A DNA stretch of 36,150 bases from an uncultured bacterium (GCA_947364395.1 CANASS010000020.1:1-36150), one strand, 5' to 3'. Positions 8,087 to 17,369 are shown, numbered from the stretch's first letter. Numbers and translations: made by a program. The notes: a model not told the origin generated them from the letters alone.

Positions 8087-9091
8087 TCAGCCGCGAACCT
8101 TCTTGATCTCGTCCACCAGGACGGGGAGCACCTCGAACAGGTTGCCCACCACGCCGTAGTCGGCCACGTCGAAGATGGGGGCGTCGGGGTCCTTGTTGAC
8201 AGCCACGATGACATCAGAGCCGCTCATGCCAGCCAGATGCTGGATGGCGCCGCTGATGCCGCAGGCGATGTACAGCTTGGGACCCACGGTCTTGCCGGTC
8301 TGGCCCACCTGATGGGCGTGGGCAATCCAGCCCGCGTCCACGGCGGCGCGGGACGCGCCCACGGTGGCGCCCAGAGTGTCGGCCAGGGCCTTGATGGTGT
8401 CGAAGCCCTCCGGGCCGCCCACGCCGCGGCCGCCGGCCACGATGATCTCAGCGCCTTCCAGGTCCACGTTCTCGCCGCCCATCTCCTTGATGAGCTCGAT
8501 CACCTGAGTGCGGATCTGGTCGGCGGGCACGTGCAGGTCCTCCTTGACGATCTCGGCGCTGGCCGCACCGGCCTCGCCCTTCTTGAACACGCCGGGACGC
8601 ACGGTGCCGATCTGGGGACGGTGGTTGGGGCAGATGATGGTGGCCATCAGATTGCCGCCGAAGGCGGGACGGGTCCACGCCACGTTGCCGGTCTCCTCGT
8701 CGATATCCAGCGCGGTGCAGTCGGCGGTCAGGCCGGTGTGCAGGCGGCAGCTGACACGGGGGCCCAGATCACGGCCATTATTGGTAGCGCCAATCAGCAT
8801 GCTGGTGGGGCCGTACTTCTCTACCAGGGTGCACAGGGCGATGGCGTAAGCGTCGGTGGTATAGTGCTTGTACTCAGGACCGTCCACCACGATCACCTTG
8901 TCCGCGCCGTGCTCGGAGGCGGCCTTGACGGCCTCGTCCACACCGCTGCCGATGACCACGGCCACCAGAGCGCCGCCCTGCTTGCCCGCCATCATCTTGC
9001 CGGGGGTCAGCAGCTCGATGCCCACGTTCTTGGCGGTGCCGTCCTCATTGGTTTCAACAAATACCCACAGGTCCTTGGTCTTGGCTTCCAT
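8087..9091 (-). CDS. etfA: Electron transfer flavoprotein, alpha subunit
   Basis: 334 residues. Forms a heterodimer with EtfB and passes electrons to the acyl-CoA dehydrogenase encoded next. The N-terminal adenine-nucleotide-hydrolase-like domain (LWVFVETNEDG; VIVVDGPEYKHY; NNGRDLGPRVSCRLHTG) is followed by the C-terminal FAD domain with the EtfA signature: GGRGVGGPEGF, GASRAAVDAGWI, HQVGQTGKTVGPKLYIACG and SGAIQHLAGM. The length is that of two-domain EtfA without the extra N-terminal ferredoxin domain present in some bifurcating forms. ATG 9091 has GGGAGG upstream. The gap to etfB is 15 nt, so the two are co-translated from one mRNA. Confidence 0.97.
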   Translation of the reverse strand: MEAKTKDLWVFVETNEDGTAKNVGIELLTPGKMMAGKQGGALVAVVIGSGVDEAVKAASEHGADKVIVVDGPEYKHYTTDAYAIALCTLVEKYGPTSMLIGATNNGRDLGPRVSCRLHTGLTADCTALDIDEETGNVAWTRPAFGGNLMATIICPNHRPQIGTVRPGVFKKGEAGAASAEIVKEDLHVPADQIRTQVIELIKEMGGENVDLEGAEIIVAGGRGVGGPEGFDTIKALADTLGATVGASRAAVDAGWIAHAHQVGQTGKTVGPKLYIACGISGAIQHLAGMSGSDVIVAVNKDPDAPIFDVADYGVVGNLFEVLPVLVDEIKKVRG

Positions 9092-9106
9092 TGTGCTTCC
9101 CCTCCC

Positions 9107-9913
9107 TTAAATGATGCTGGCCGCAGTGAGCAGCTCGAACAGCTTCTTGGCGGACGCCGCGTTGTCCTCTTCCGCGATCTTCACGCCGCCGGTTTTCTTC
9201 TGGGGCACGAAGGTCTTCTTCACGTTGGTGGGGGAGCCCTTCAGGCCGATGCGGGTGGTGTCGATGTCGGGGAAAGCGTCGTCGCCCAGAACGGGGATCT
9301 CCGCCTTGTTGGCGGCCATCTTCCGCTTGATGGTGGGGTAACGGGGGTCCCAGGCGGGCTTGGTGTAGGTGACCAGGCAGGGGAACTTCACGCCGATGAC
9401 CTCGACGCCCTCTTCCACTTCCTTCTTCACCTTCAGCATGTCGCCGTCCACCTCGGCCTCCAGGCCGTAGGTGACCTGGGGATAGCCCAGATGCTCGGCC
9501 AGCTCGGGGCCAACCTGGGCGGTGTCGCCGTCAATGGCCTGCTTGCCGCAGAAGATGGCGTCGAACTTGGCGCCCTCCAGCTCCTCCACCTTCTTCACGG
9601 CGTTATACAGGATGTAGCTGGTGGCCAGGGTGTCGGACCCGCCGAAGGTGCGGCCGGACACTAAGTACGCCTTGTCGGCGGCGATGGCCAGGCACTCCTT
9701 CAGGGCCGCGGTGGCCTGGGGGGGGCCCATGGACAGGACCACGATCTTGGTGTCGGGATTCTTGTCCTTGATCCGGGCGGCGGCCTCCAGGGCGTAGCCG
9801 TCGAAGGGGTTGACGATGCTGGGCACACCGTCACGAATGAGGGTGTTCTTCACCGGATCGATCTTGATCTCGGTGGTGTCAGGCACTTGCTTGACACAGA
9901 CCAGAATGTTCAT
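9107..9913 (-). CDS. etfB: Electron transfer flavoprotein, beta subunit
   Basis: 268 residues, partner of EtfA. Family features: MNILVCVKQVPDTTEIKID at the N-terminus, INPFD-like SIVNPFDGYALEAA, VLSMGPPQA, GRTFGGSDTLATSYIL and the FCGKQAIDGDTAQVGPELAE nucleotide site, here given in pieces. In bifurcating systems this subunit carries the FAD that splits NADH electrons; the motif set is compatible with that but does not prove it. ATG 9913 is preceded by AGGAGGAAC. First gene of etfB-etfA-bcd, with a clear promoter at 9980-10008, divergent from an AraC-type regulator that is a candidate controller. Confidence 0.97.
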   Translation of the reverse strand: MNILVCVKQVPDTTEIKIDPVKNTLIRDGVPSIVNPFDGYALEAAARIKDKNPDTKIVVLSMGPPQATAALKECLAIAADKAYLVSGRTFGGSDTLATSYILYNAVKKVEELEGAKFDAIFCGKQAIDGDTAQVGPELAEHLGYPQVTYGLEAEVDGDMLKVKKEVEEGVEVIGVKFPCLVTYTKPAWDPRYPTIKRKMAANKAEIPVLGDDAFPDIDTTRIGLKGSPTNVKKTFVPQKKTGGVKIAEEDNAASAKKLFELLTAASII

Positions 9914-9979
9914 CTTGGGTTCCTCCTAACTAGATTTTTTGCCGGGCATTGTGGCAGGTATATAGTTTACCATGACCGT

Positions 9980-10008
9980 ATCTTACCACACTTTAATCGA
10001 CAATTCAA
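9980..10008 (-). promoter_or_regulatory. Promoter of etfB-etfA-bcd
   Basis: On the minus strand: -35 TTGAAT (10003-10008), 17 nt, -10 TAAGAT (9980-9985). The leader before etfB is about 60 nt. Confidence 0.75.
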
Positions 10009-10038
10009 TGCCCAGTGTGAAGCCTGATCGTTTAATTT

Positions 10039-10057
10039 TTGACAAACTCAAAATTTG
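10039..10057. promoter_or_regulatory. Inverted repeat between etfB and the AraC-type gene
   Basis: GACAAA-CTCAAAA-TTTGTC, 6-bp perfect arms with a 7-nt spacer, located 30 nt behind the etfB -35 box and 50 nt before the araC-type -35 box. A possible operator for either divergent unit. Seen once; no binding evidence. Confidence 0.3.
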
Positions 10058-10109
10058 TCCATCCAATTTTTAGTTAATCCCCGGTTTCCGCCGGTTTTCC
10101 CCGGCGGCA

Positions 10110-10138
10110 TTGCAAACCGGCCCTCCCCCTGGTATAAT
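10110..10138 (+). promoter_or_regulatory. Promoter of the AraC-type regulator gene
   Basis: -35 TTGCAA (10110-10115), 17 nt, consensus -10 TATAAT (10133-10138). The ATG follows 34 nt later. Confidence 0.82.
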
Positions 10139-10172
10139 GGTTTCCATCACAGGCGGATGAGGAGGAAAACGG

Positions 10173-10931
10173 ATGAACGACATCCTGTTTGTAGGGGAGC
10201 ACTCCCGGACCTTTGAGGTCCAATGGCACAGCCACGAGCACTGGGAGCTGGTGTACTGCACCGGCGGCGTGGGTGTGTTCCAGCTGGACAACGGCGTCCA
10301 GGTGAACTACCGGGCGGGCGAGGTGGTGGCCATACCGCCGGGCGAGCGCCACGCCAACCACAGCCAGGAGGGCTTCACCAACATCCACATCCGCATGGGG
10401 GACCCTTCCTTTCCCTATCACGCCGCCTTCCGGGTGGCGGACGGGGAGGAGGGCCACCTGGGGTCCGCCTTCAACCAGGCCAAATACTACTACCTGTCCG
10501 ATCTGAAGCGGCAGGACCTGGTGCTCTCCGCCCTGGGGGATCTGATCTCCGGCCACCTCATGGCCCTGCGGGACAACGACGGCTATTCCCAGCCGGTGGA
10601 GCGGCTGCGCAGCCTGATTATCCGGGACTATGCCCAGCCCGGCTTCGCCCTGGACGAAGCCATCCGGGCCCTGCCTTTTCACTATGACTACGTGCGCAAG
10701 CGGTTCAAAAAGGAGGTGGGGGTCACCCCCCTGGAGTACATGACCCGCCTGCGGATGAAAAAGGCCCGGGCCATGCTCAGCGGCATGGGCGCCACAGGCT
10801 ATACCGTGTCGGAGGTGGCGGAGCTGTGCGGCTACGACAACGCGCTGTACTTCTCCCGGGTGTTCAAAAAGCACGAGGGGGTGTCCCCCTCCGCCTTCGC
10901 CGGAGGGCGGGGCGGCCTGGATGAACCATAA
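10173..10931 (+). CDS. AraC-family transcriptional regulator with cupin sensor domain
   Basis: 252 residues. The N-terminal cupin-like ligand domain (about 1-95) contains WHSHEHWELVYC and GEVVAIPPGERHANHS, His-rich motifs of AraC-type sugar or metabolite sensors. The C-terminal pair of helix-turn-helix motifs (about 150-245) contains LPFHYDYVRKRFKKEVGVTP and VSEVAELCGYDNALYFSRVF, the second being the AraC family signature. ATG 10173 follows GAGGAGG. It stands alone between its promoter and the terminator at 10940-10975 and is divergent from etfB-etfA-bcd. Adjacent divergent placement makes control of the etf operon a reasonable guess, but the effector is not evident. Confidence 0.93.
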   Translation: MNDILFVGEHSRTFEVQWHSHEHWELVYCTGGVGVFQLDNGVQVNYRAGEVVAIPPGERHANHSQEGFTNIHIRMGDPSFPYHAAFRVADGEEGHLGSAFNQAKYYYLSDLKRQDLVLSALGDLISGHLMALRDNDGYSQPVERLRSLIIRDYAQPGFALDEAIRALPFHYDYVRKRFKKEVGVTPLEYMTRLRMKKARAMLSGMGATGYTVSEVAELCGYDNALYFSRVFKKHEGVSPSAFAGGRGGLDEP

Positions 10932-10939
10932 TTTACAAG

Positions 10940-10975
10940 GAGGGGACGCCCCATGGAGCGTCCCCTCTCTTTTTT
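10940..10975 (+). terminator. Intrinsic terminator of the AraC-type gene
   Basis: Stem GAGGGGACGC / GCGTCCCCTC (10940-10967) followed by a T6 run at 10970-10975. It also lies just behind glgX on the minus strand but lacks a T-run in that direction. Confidence 0.9.
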
Positions 10976-10982
10976 GCCTCTG

Positions 10983-13088
<2,106 letters not shown>

Positions 13089-13113
13089 CTTACCACCACT
13101 CCTTCCCACCCGC

Positions 13114-13620
13114 TCAGGCCAGCCAGGTGACCTTGCCGGGGTCGTAATGCCCCCTGGCCGCAGGGCTCTCATCGGGAACGCCCACGGCCACGAGGGCCAC
13201 GGGGACGGACTGAGTGTTCAAGATCTCCTGGAGGGCGGCGGCCCGGGGGCTGGGCCAGCATCCGCACCAGCACGCGCCGCAGCCCAGGTCCACCGCCTGG
13301 AGCAGCAGGTTTTCCACCGCCGCGCCGCAGTCCAGGGGCCAGTAGCCGTCGCAGACGCCGGACTGGTCCTCCGGCCGGGCGCACACCACGATGGCCAGGG
13401 CGGCGGTTTCCAGCATGGAGGCATAGGGGTGGGCCTTTCTCAGCGCCTCCTTGCGCTTCGGGTCCTCCACCACGAAGAACTCCCAGGGGCGGGTGTTGCA
13501 GGCGCTGGGGGACATCATGGCCGCCTCCAGCATGGTTTCCACGTCCTCTCTGGGGATGGACGCGCCGGGCTTGAACTTGCGGATGCTCCGCCGGGCGCGG
13601 ATGGCCTGGGTCAGATCCAT
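13114..13620 (-). CDS. Nitroreductase-family FMN oxidoreductase
   Basis: 168 residues, a typical short member of the family. FMN-binding N-terminus RARRSIRKFKPG, then MMSPSACNTRPWEFFVVED and the C-terminal GHYDPGKV match NAD(P)H:FMN oxidoreductases that reduce nitroaromatics, quinones or flavins. The stretch CDGYWPLDCGAAVENLLLQA is the conserved dimer/FMN helix region. ATG 13620 follows AGGAGG 8 nt upstream. It stands directly behind the terminator of the small P-loop gene and no promoter with a 17-nt spacer was found in the short gap, so partial read-through is possible. glgX follows after 25 nt. Natural substrate unknown. Confidence 0.92.
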   Translation of the reverse strand: MDLTQAIRARRSIRKFKPGASIPREDVETMLEAAMMSPSACNTRPWEFFVVEDPKRKEALRKAHPYASMLETAALAIVVCARPEDQSGVCDGYWPLDCGAAVENLLLQAVDLGCGACWCGCWPSPRAAALQEILNTQSVPVALVAVGVPDESPAARGHYDPGKVTWLA

Positions 13621-13656
13621 GTCAAAACCTCCTAAAATGATATGATTTTCCCCGTA

Positions 13657-13687
13657 TAAAAACCGGGCGGGCAACCGCCCGCCCGGT
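13657..13687 (-). terminator. Intrinsic terminator of the small P-loop gene
   Basis: Perfect 11-bp stem ACCGGGCGGGC (13662-13672) / GCCCGCCCGGT (13677-13687) with a 4-nt loop; on the minus strand a TTTTTATA run follows. Confidence 0.9.
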
Positions 13688-13707
13688 CCGGAACGCTATT
13701 CCGAGAT

Positions 13708-14118
13708 TCAGAAATATTTCTTCACGCCGTCGCTGGCCTTGGAGGCGTCCTCACTGATGGAGATGGTATACTTGATGCCGCTCTTCTGGGAGAAGGACTC
13801 CAGCCAGTCCAGGAAGGGCTCCACGTCCTCGTTGCCCACGGTGGGGACCAGCTTGTTCAGGCTCTCGATGAACACGTGGGTGATATCGTAATTGCTGGCG
13901 TACAGGCCGTACAGGAAGCCCCGCAGGGTGTCGTAGTTGGGGATGCTGTAGTCAGAGGTGTCCACCAGGCGGATCTTGTAGTTGATTTTATAGTTCAGCT
14001 TGGAATTGTGGGCGATGGCAACCACATTGCCGTGCTCCGTATCCACCGCTGTGTTGATGAGGTCGATCATCTGCTTGGTCTTTCCGGTGCCCTTCAGGCC
14101 CATGATAACCTTGACCAT
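13708..14118 (-). CDS. Small P-loop NTP-binding protein of unknown function
   Basis: 136 residues. A perfect Walker A motif GLKGTGKT (7-14) at the very N-terminus; then HNSKLNYKINYKIRLVDTSDY and an acidic helix VEPFLDWLESF. A hydrophobic strand HVFIES may serve as Walker B-like strand but lacks the usual acidic pair. The composition (Lys, Tyr, Asn) differs from the Ala/Gly-rich neighbours. ATG 14118 is 8 nt behind AAGGAG; the GTG at 14127 overlaps the SD and is unlikely. It is a single-gene unit with its own promoter (14170-14198) and terminator (13657-13687). Such short stand-alone P-loop proteins are sometimes labelled PilT-like or ATPase by automatic annotation; I do not recognise a function. 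Confidence 0.85.
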   Translation of the reverse strand: MVKVIMGLKGTGKTKQMIDLINTAVDTEHGNVVAIAHNSKLNYKINYKIRLVDTSDYSIPNYDTLRGFLYGLYASNYDITHVFIESLNKLVPTVGNEDVEPFLDWLESFSQKSGIKYTISISEDASKASDGVKKYF

Positions 14119-14169
14119 TTTGACCACTCCTTAACTTGGTATTGGGGGGAGTCCCCCTTTGATATCTCT

Positions 14170-14198
14170 ATGTTACCATCTTTCCGGGAAAATTTCAA
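14170..14198 (-). promoter_or_regulatory. Promoter of the small P-loop gene
   Basis: On the minus strand: -35 TTGAAA (14193-14198), 17 nt, -10 TAACAT (14170-14175). The leader holds a GGGGGACTCCCCC hairpin (about 14144-14156) shortly before the SD. Confidence 0.72.
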
Positions 14199-14233
14199 TA
14201 CAGGAAAACGAAGTTCACGAAAAATTAGGAAAA

Positions 14234-15043
14234 TCAGCCCTCCCGCCCCATGTCCTCGATGGCGGAGTGGGCGGCAGTCTGCCCCTGTCCCACCGCCTTG
14301 GCCAGCTGGAGGGGCTGTCCGGTGCAGTCCCCGGCGGCGTACACCCCCGGCAGGCCGGCGGCCATGCGGCGATCCACCTTGATGTAGCCTCCTTCGGTCT
14401 CCAGCCCCGGGGCCAGCCGGGCGGGGGCAATGGAGGAGCGCAGCAGGAACACTCCGTCGCAGGGGGTCTCCTCCCCCTTGGCGTCCCGCACGCCGGAGAC
14501 TCCCTCCTCCCCAAGGATGGACAGCCCCGCCAGCCGCTTCACCTCCACCTGGCAGCCGATGGAGCGCAGAAACTCCACCTCCTCGTCAAAGTTGGGGGCG
14601 TCCCCGGCGCACACTACCCGCCTGCCCCGGTAGAACATGCCGTCGCAGGTGGCGCAGTAGCTCACCCCCCGGCCCAGCAGCTCCGCCTCCCCCTTCAGCG
14701 GCGCGGCCCGGGACACCCCGGTGGCCAGGATCACCGCCCGGCCCTCCACGGCGTCGTTTTCCACCGACACCATGACGGACTTTCCCATGGGCATGACGGA
14801 CAGGGCCCGGCCCTGTTTGAACTCCGCCCCCATGTCTTTGGCCTGGGCCAGCAGGCGCTCCACCAGCTCCCGGCCGGCGACGCCGGGCAGGCCGGGGTAG
14901 TTGGCCATGGCCGGGGCCCTGCACAGCGGCGAGCCCAGGGGGTCGTTGGATATGACCAGCGCGGACTTGTCCCTGGCCCGGGCGTGGATGGCGGCAGTGA
15001 GCCCCGCGGGGCCCGCGCCTACGATGAGCAGGTCGTATTTCAT
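14234..15043 (-). CDS. Thioredoxin-reductase-like flavoprotein with degenerate NADPH site
   Basis: 269 residues, about 40 fewer than usual TrxB. The FAD-binding GAGPAGL (9-15) and C-terminal VYAAGDCTG are intact, as is the redox pair C130-A-T-C133 in SYCATCDGMFYRG. The NADPH domain is unusual: instead of GGGDSAxE it has CAGDAPNFDEE (145-155), and the HRR motif that binds the 2' phosphate is replaced by VKRLAG. Clostridia are known to have ferredoxin-dependent flavin thioredoxin reductases that lack exactly these motifs, so ferredoxin is a plausible electron donor here. ATG 15043 has GGAGGGA upstream. Single gene with its own promoter, divergent from a flavodoxin-like gene. No thioredoxin gene is adjacent. 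The fold is certain, the donor is inference. Confidence 0.9.
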   Translation of the reverse strand: MKYDLLIVGAGPAGLTAAIHARARDKSALVISNDPLGSPLCRAPAMANYPGLPGVAGRELVERLLAQAKDMGAEFKQGRALSVMPMGKSVMVSVENDAVEGRAVILATGVSRAAPLKGEAELLGRGVSYCATCDGMFYRGRRVVCAGDAPNFDEEVEFLRSIGCQVEVKRLAGLSILGEEGVSGVRDAKGEETPCDGVFLLRSSIAPARLAPGLETEGGYIKVDRRMAAGLPGVYAAGDCTGQPLQLAKAVGQGQTAAHSAIEDMGREG

Positions 15044-15074
15044 AGCGGAATCCCTCCAAAATTCTTTTGTCCAT

Positions 15075-15103
15075 AGTATATCAGCCTTCCCGGCTATTTA
15101 CAA
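15075..15103 (-). promoter_or_regulatory. Promoter of the TrxR-like gene
   Basis: On the minus strand: -35 TTGTAA (15098-15103), 17 nt, -10 TATACT (15075-15080). Only 3 nt separate its -35 box from that of the divergent promoter. Confidence 0.78.
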
Positions 15104-15106
15104 TAC

Positions 15107-15135
15107 TTGCAAAGGCCCCGCCAATCCGCTATACT
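15107..15135 (+). promoter_or_regulatory. Promoter of the flavodoxin-like protein / asparaginase operon
   Basis: -35 TTGCAA (15107-15112), 17 nt, -10 TATACT (15130-15135), 37 nt before the GTG start. Confidence 0.8.
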
Positions 15136-15171
15136 TGTCTGGCCGATCTTCTATGACAGGAGGGATTCTTT

Positions 15172-15735
15172 GTGAACAGCTGTGTCGTCTCCTTCAGCGG
15201 CCGGAAAGAGGGAAACTGCTCCGCCGCCGCCCGGATTCTGACAGAGGCGCTGTCCAGCCGGGGCGGCGTCCAGTATTTCGATTTTTCCGCTCTCCGCCTC
15301 ACCCCCTGCGGCCAGTGCGGATGCCAGTGCTTTCAGGAGCGGACCCGGTGCCCCTACTTCGGCGACCCGGTCTTTTCCATCTATGACGCAATTACCCACA
15401 GCGACCTGTCCTGCTTCATTGTGCCCAACTACTGCGATTATCCCTGCGCCAACTTCTTTATCTTCAATGAGCGCAGCCAGTGCTATTTTCAGCATCACCC
15501 CCAGCTGCTGGAGCGGTACGAGCGGGCCGCCAAAAAGTTCATCGTGGTCAGCAACACCGGCCAGAACAATTTCATCACAGCCTTCCAATACCATACGGGG
15601 GACGCGCCGCCGGAGGTGCTGTTCCTCTCCGCCCGCCGCTTCGGCAGGGTCAGCATACGCGGGGACCTGATGGATGAGCCGGAGGCCCGGGCGGCGGTGC
15701 TCCGCTTCATGGACGGACAGGAGGCCCTGGGATGA
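15172..15735 (+). CDS. Cys-rich flavodoxin-like NAD(P)H-dependent oxidoreductase
   Basis: 187 residues. The N-terminal strand and loop FSGRKEGNCSAAARIL match the FMN phosphate loop of the NADPH-dependent FMN reductase / iron-sulfur flavoprotein superfamily. It is followed by CGQCGCQCFQ and RCPYFGDPVFSIYDAI, the cysteine cluster region that in relatives binds a metal cluster or remains as a remnant. PNYCDYPCANFFIFNERS corresponds to the flavin-contacting loop. The start is GTG 15172, 6 nt behind AGGAGGG; no ATG fits. It shares an ATGA overlap with the asparaginase gene, so the two are translationally coupled. Electron donor and acceptor are unknown; the divergent TrxR-like flavoprotein is a conceivable redox partner. 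Confidence 0.82.
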   Translation: MNSCVVSFSGRKEGNCSAAARILTEALSSRGGVQYFDFSALRLTPCGQCGCQCFQERTRCPYFGDPVFSIYDAITHSDLSCFIVPNYCDYPCANFFIFNERSQCYFQHHPQLLERYERAAKKFIVVSNTGQNNFITAFQYHTGDAPPEVLFLSARRFGRVSIRGDLMDEPEARAAVLRFMDGQEALG

Positions 15736-16724
15736 AACGCATTTTACTGCTCACCACCGGGGGCACCATCGCCTCCCGGCTCACCGACGAGGGGCTGGCC
15801 CCCGGCCTGGACGGGGCGGCCCTCACCCACTACCTGGGGGGCCTGCCCGACAGCTATGACCTCACCGTCCGGGACATTCTGCACCTGGACTCCTCCAACA
15901 TCCAGCCGGAGGAGTGGCGGCTCATCGCCCGCCGCGTCTATGAGGCCCGGAACAGCTTCGACGGCATCGTGGTGTCCCACGGCACCGACACCATGGCCTA
16001 CACCGCCTCGGTGCTCAGCTATATGGTGCGCAACATCCCCGTCCCCGTGGTGCTCACCGGGGCCCAGCTGCCCATTGAGCACCCCCTCACCGACGGGCTG
16101 GACAACCTGCGCACCGCCTTCGCCATGGCCGCCTCCGGCCATCCCGGGGTGTTTCTGGCCTTCGACCGCCGGGTGATGCTGGGCTGCCGGGCGGTCAAGA
16201 CCCACACCACCGCCTTCGGCGCCTTTGACAGCGTGAACTGGCCCCTGGCGGCCCAGGTGAACGGGGCGGGGCTCACCATCCGCCGGGAGGCCATCCCGCC
16301 TGTGGACGGCCCCTGCCTCCTCCGGGACCGGCTGTGCCAGCAGGTGTTCCTCATCAAGCTCACCCCCGGCCTGGACCCGGAGATCTTCGACATGCTGCTG
16401 CGGATGCACTACCGGGGGGTGGTCATCGAGGCGTTCGGGGCGGGAGGGCTCCACTTCATCCGCCGCAACCTCATTGAAAAGCTCCACGCCGCCGCCCAGG
16501 CGGGGATGGCGGTGGTGGTGTGCAGCCAGTGCCTGTACGAGAGCAGCAACTTCGCCCTCTACCAGGCGGGGCAGAAGGCCCTGGCGCAGGGGGTCATCCA
16601 GGGCTGGGACATGACCACCGAGGCCGCCGTCACCAAGCTGATGTGGGCCCTGGGCCAGACGGACAGCCTGGAGGAGGTCCGGGCCCTTTTCGCCAGAAGC
16701 CTGGCCGGAGAGAGAAGCGTTTGA
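15732..16724 (+). CDS. ansA: L-asparaginase (cytosolic type)
   Basis: 330 residues; hydrolyses asparagine to aspartate and ammonia. Both catalytic triads are visible: TTGGTIAS with T12, then SHGTDTMAY with T85-D86, and K156 in AVKTHTTAF. No signal peptide, so the cytosolic (type I) form is likely. Length agrees with the family. ATG 15732 overlaps the stop of the flavodoxin-like gene by 4 nt (ATGA). The operon ends at the terminator 16732-16755. An asparagine synthetase gene (asnA) lies 4 kb away, so the organism can both make and break asparagine. Identification is secure. Confidence 0.95.
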   Translation: MKRILLLTTGGTIASRLTDEGLAPGLDGAALTHYLGGLPDSYDLTVRDILHLDSSNIQPEEWRLIARRVYEARNSFDGIVVSHGTDTMAYTASVLSYMVRNIPVPVVLTGAQLPIEHPLTDGLDNLRTAFAMAASGHPGVFLAFDRRVMLGCRAVKTHTTAFGAFDSVNWPLAAQVNGAGLTIRREAIPPVDGPCLLRDRLCQQVFLIKLTPGLDPEIFDMLLRMHYRGVVIEAFGAGGLHFIRRNLIEKLHAAAQAGMAVVVCSQCLYESSNFALYQAGQKALAQGVIQGWDMTTEAAVTKLMWALGQTDSLEEVRALFARSLAGERSV

Positions 16725-16731
16725 CCGCAAA

Positions 16732-16755
16732 AAACCGCCGCTGACGCGGCGGTTT
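16732..16755. terminator. Bidirectional intrinsic terminator
   Basis: Stem AAACCGCCGC / GCGGCGGTTT with loop TGAC, an A-run before and a T-run after. Shared by ansA (+) and the DtxR-type gene (-), whose stop codon overlaps its edge. Confidence 0.9.
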
Positions 16756-17141
16756 TACCCACTCGTTCCCATGTCCCGGTAGATGTGGTTTTTCAGCGCC
16801 TCAAAGGACTCCACGCTCAGGTCGTGCTCGATGAGGCAGGCGTCGTTGGCCGCCGTCTTCTCCGGCACCCCCAGGTGCACCAGCCACTTGGTCAGCAGCA
16901 GATGCCGCTCATAGATGCGCCGGGCGATCTCCAGCCCCTCGCCGGTCAGGGTGAGGAATCCCCCCTGGTCCATCACCACGAACCCCCCCTCCCGGAGCAG
17001 GCTCATGGCCCGGCTGACGCTGGGCTTGGAAAACCCCAGGTGCTGGGCCACGTCGATGGACCGCACAGGGCCCTTTTCTCCCAGGGCCAGGATGGCCTCC
17101 AGATAGTTTTCCGCAGACTCGTGGATGTTCAATTCGTTCAC
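16755..17141 (-). CDS. DtxR/MntR-family metal-dependent repressor
   Basis: 128 residues: N-terminal winged helix (IHESAENYLEAILALGEKG; HLGFSKPSVSRAMSLLREGG) and the short C-terminal dimerisation domain, without the SH3-like third domain, as in MntR. Metal-site residues at the end read RIYERH and NDACLIEHDLS. The latter has the Cys-x2-Glu-His pattern of iron-type DtxR, where MntR has Glu at the first position. The start is GTG 17141, which fits the AENYLEAI alignment with the family N-terminus and lies about 35 nt behind the promoter at 17181-17209. The SD is weak (GGGGG close to the start). Probably represses metal uptake genes elsewhere; none is in the window. Divergent from leucyl aminopeptidase, a metalloenzyme. 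Confidence 0.88.
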   Translation of the reverse strand: MNELNIHESAENYLEAILALGEKGPVRSIDVAQHLGFSKPSVSRAMSLLREGGFVVMDQGGFLTLTGEGLEIARRIYERHLLLTKWLVHLGVPEKTAANDACLIEHDLSVESFEALKNHIYRDMGTSG

Positions 17142-17180
17142 CCCCGCTCGGATGCGTCCCGCCAGTCTTTGTCCAGCCCC

Positions 17181-17209
17181 AATATACCACAAATCCGGCT
17201 CCGTGGCAA
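17181..17209 (-). promoter_or_regulatory. Promoter of the DtxR-type gene
   Basis: On the minus strand: -35 TTGCCA (17204-17209), 17 nt, -10 TATATT (17181-17186). Confidence 0.75.
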
Positions 17210-17340
17210 CCTCTTCTTTCCCCGGCCGCCCATTGGGCCACGGCTTCCCTTTTTGGCAAAACTTGTATTTTTTCTCCCCTCTTCCTGCCCTTACTGGGAA
17301 TTCAGCACGGGAAAGCGGCGGATTTCTCACAAAAAAAGTC

Positions 17341-17369
17341 TTGCCAACAGCGGAAAAAGACGGTACAAT
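17341..17369 (+). promoter_or_regulatory. Promoter of the leucyl aminopeptidase / response regulator operon
   Basis: -35 TTGCCA (17341-17346), 17 nt, -10 TACAAT (17364-17369). The rest of the 280-nt divergent gap (17142-17421) shows no other clear signal. Confidence 0.75.

Noticed and set aside
13621..13661. Promoter for nitroreductase-glgX in the gap (TATCAT)
   Set aside because: The -10-like box lies almost on the SD and has no -35 partner.
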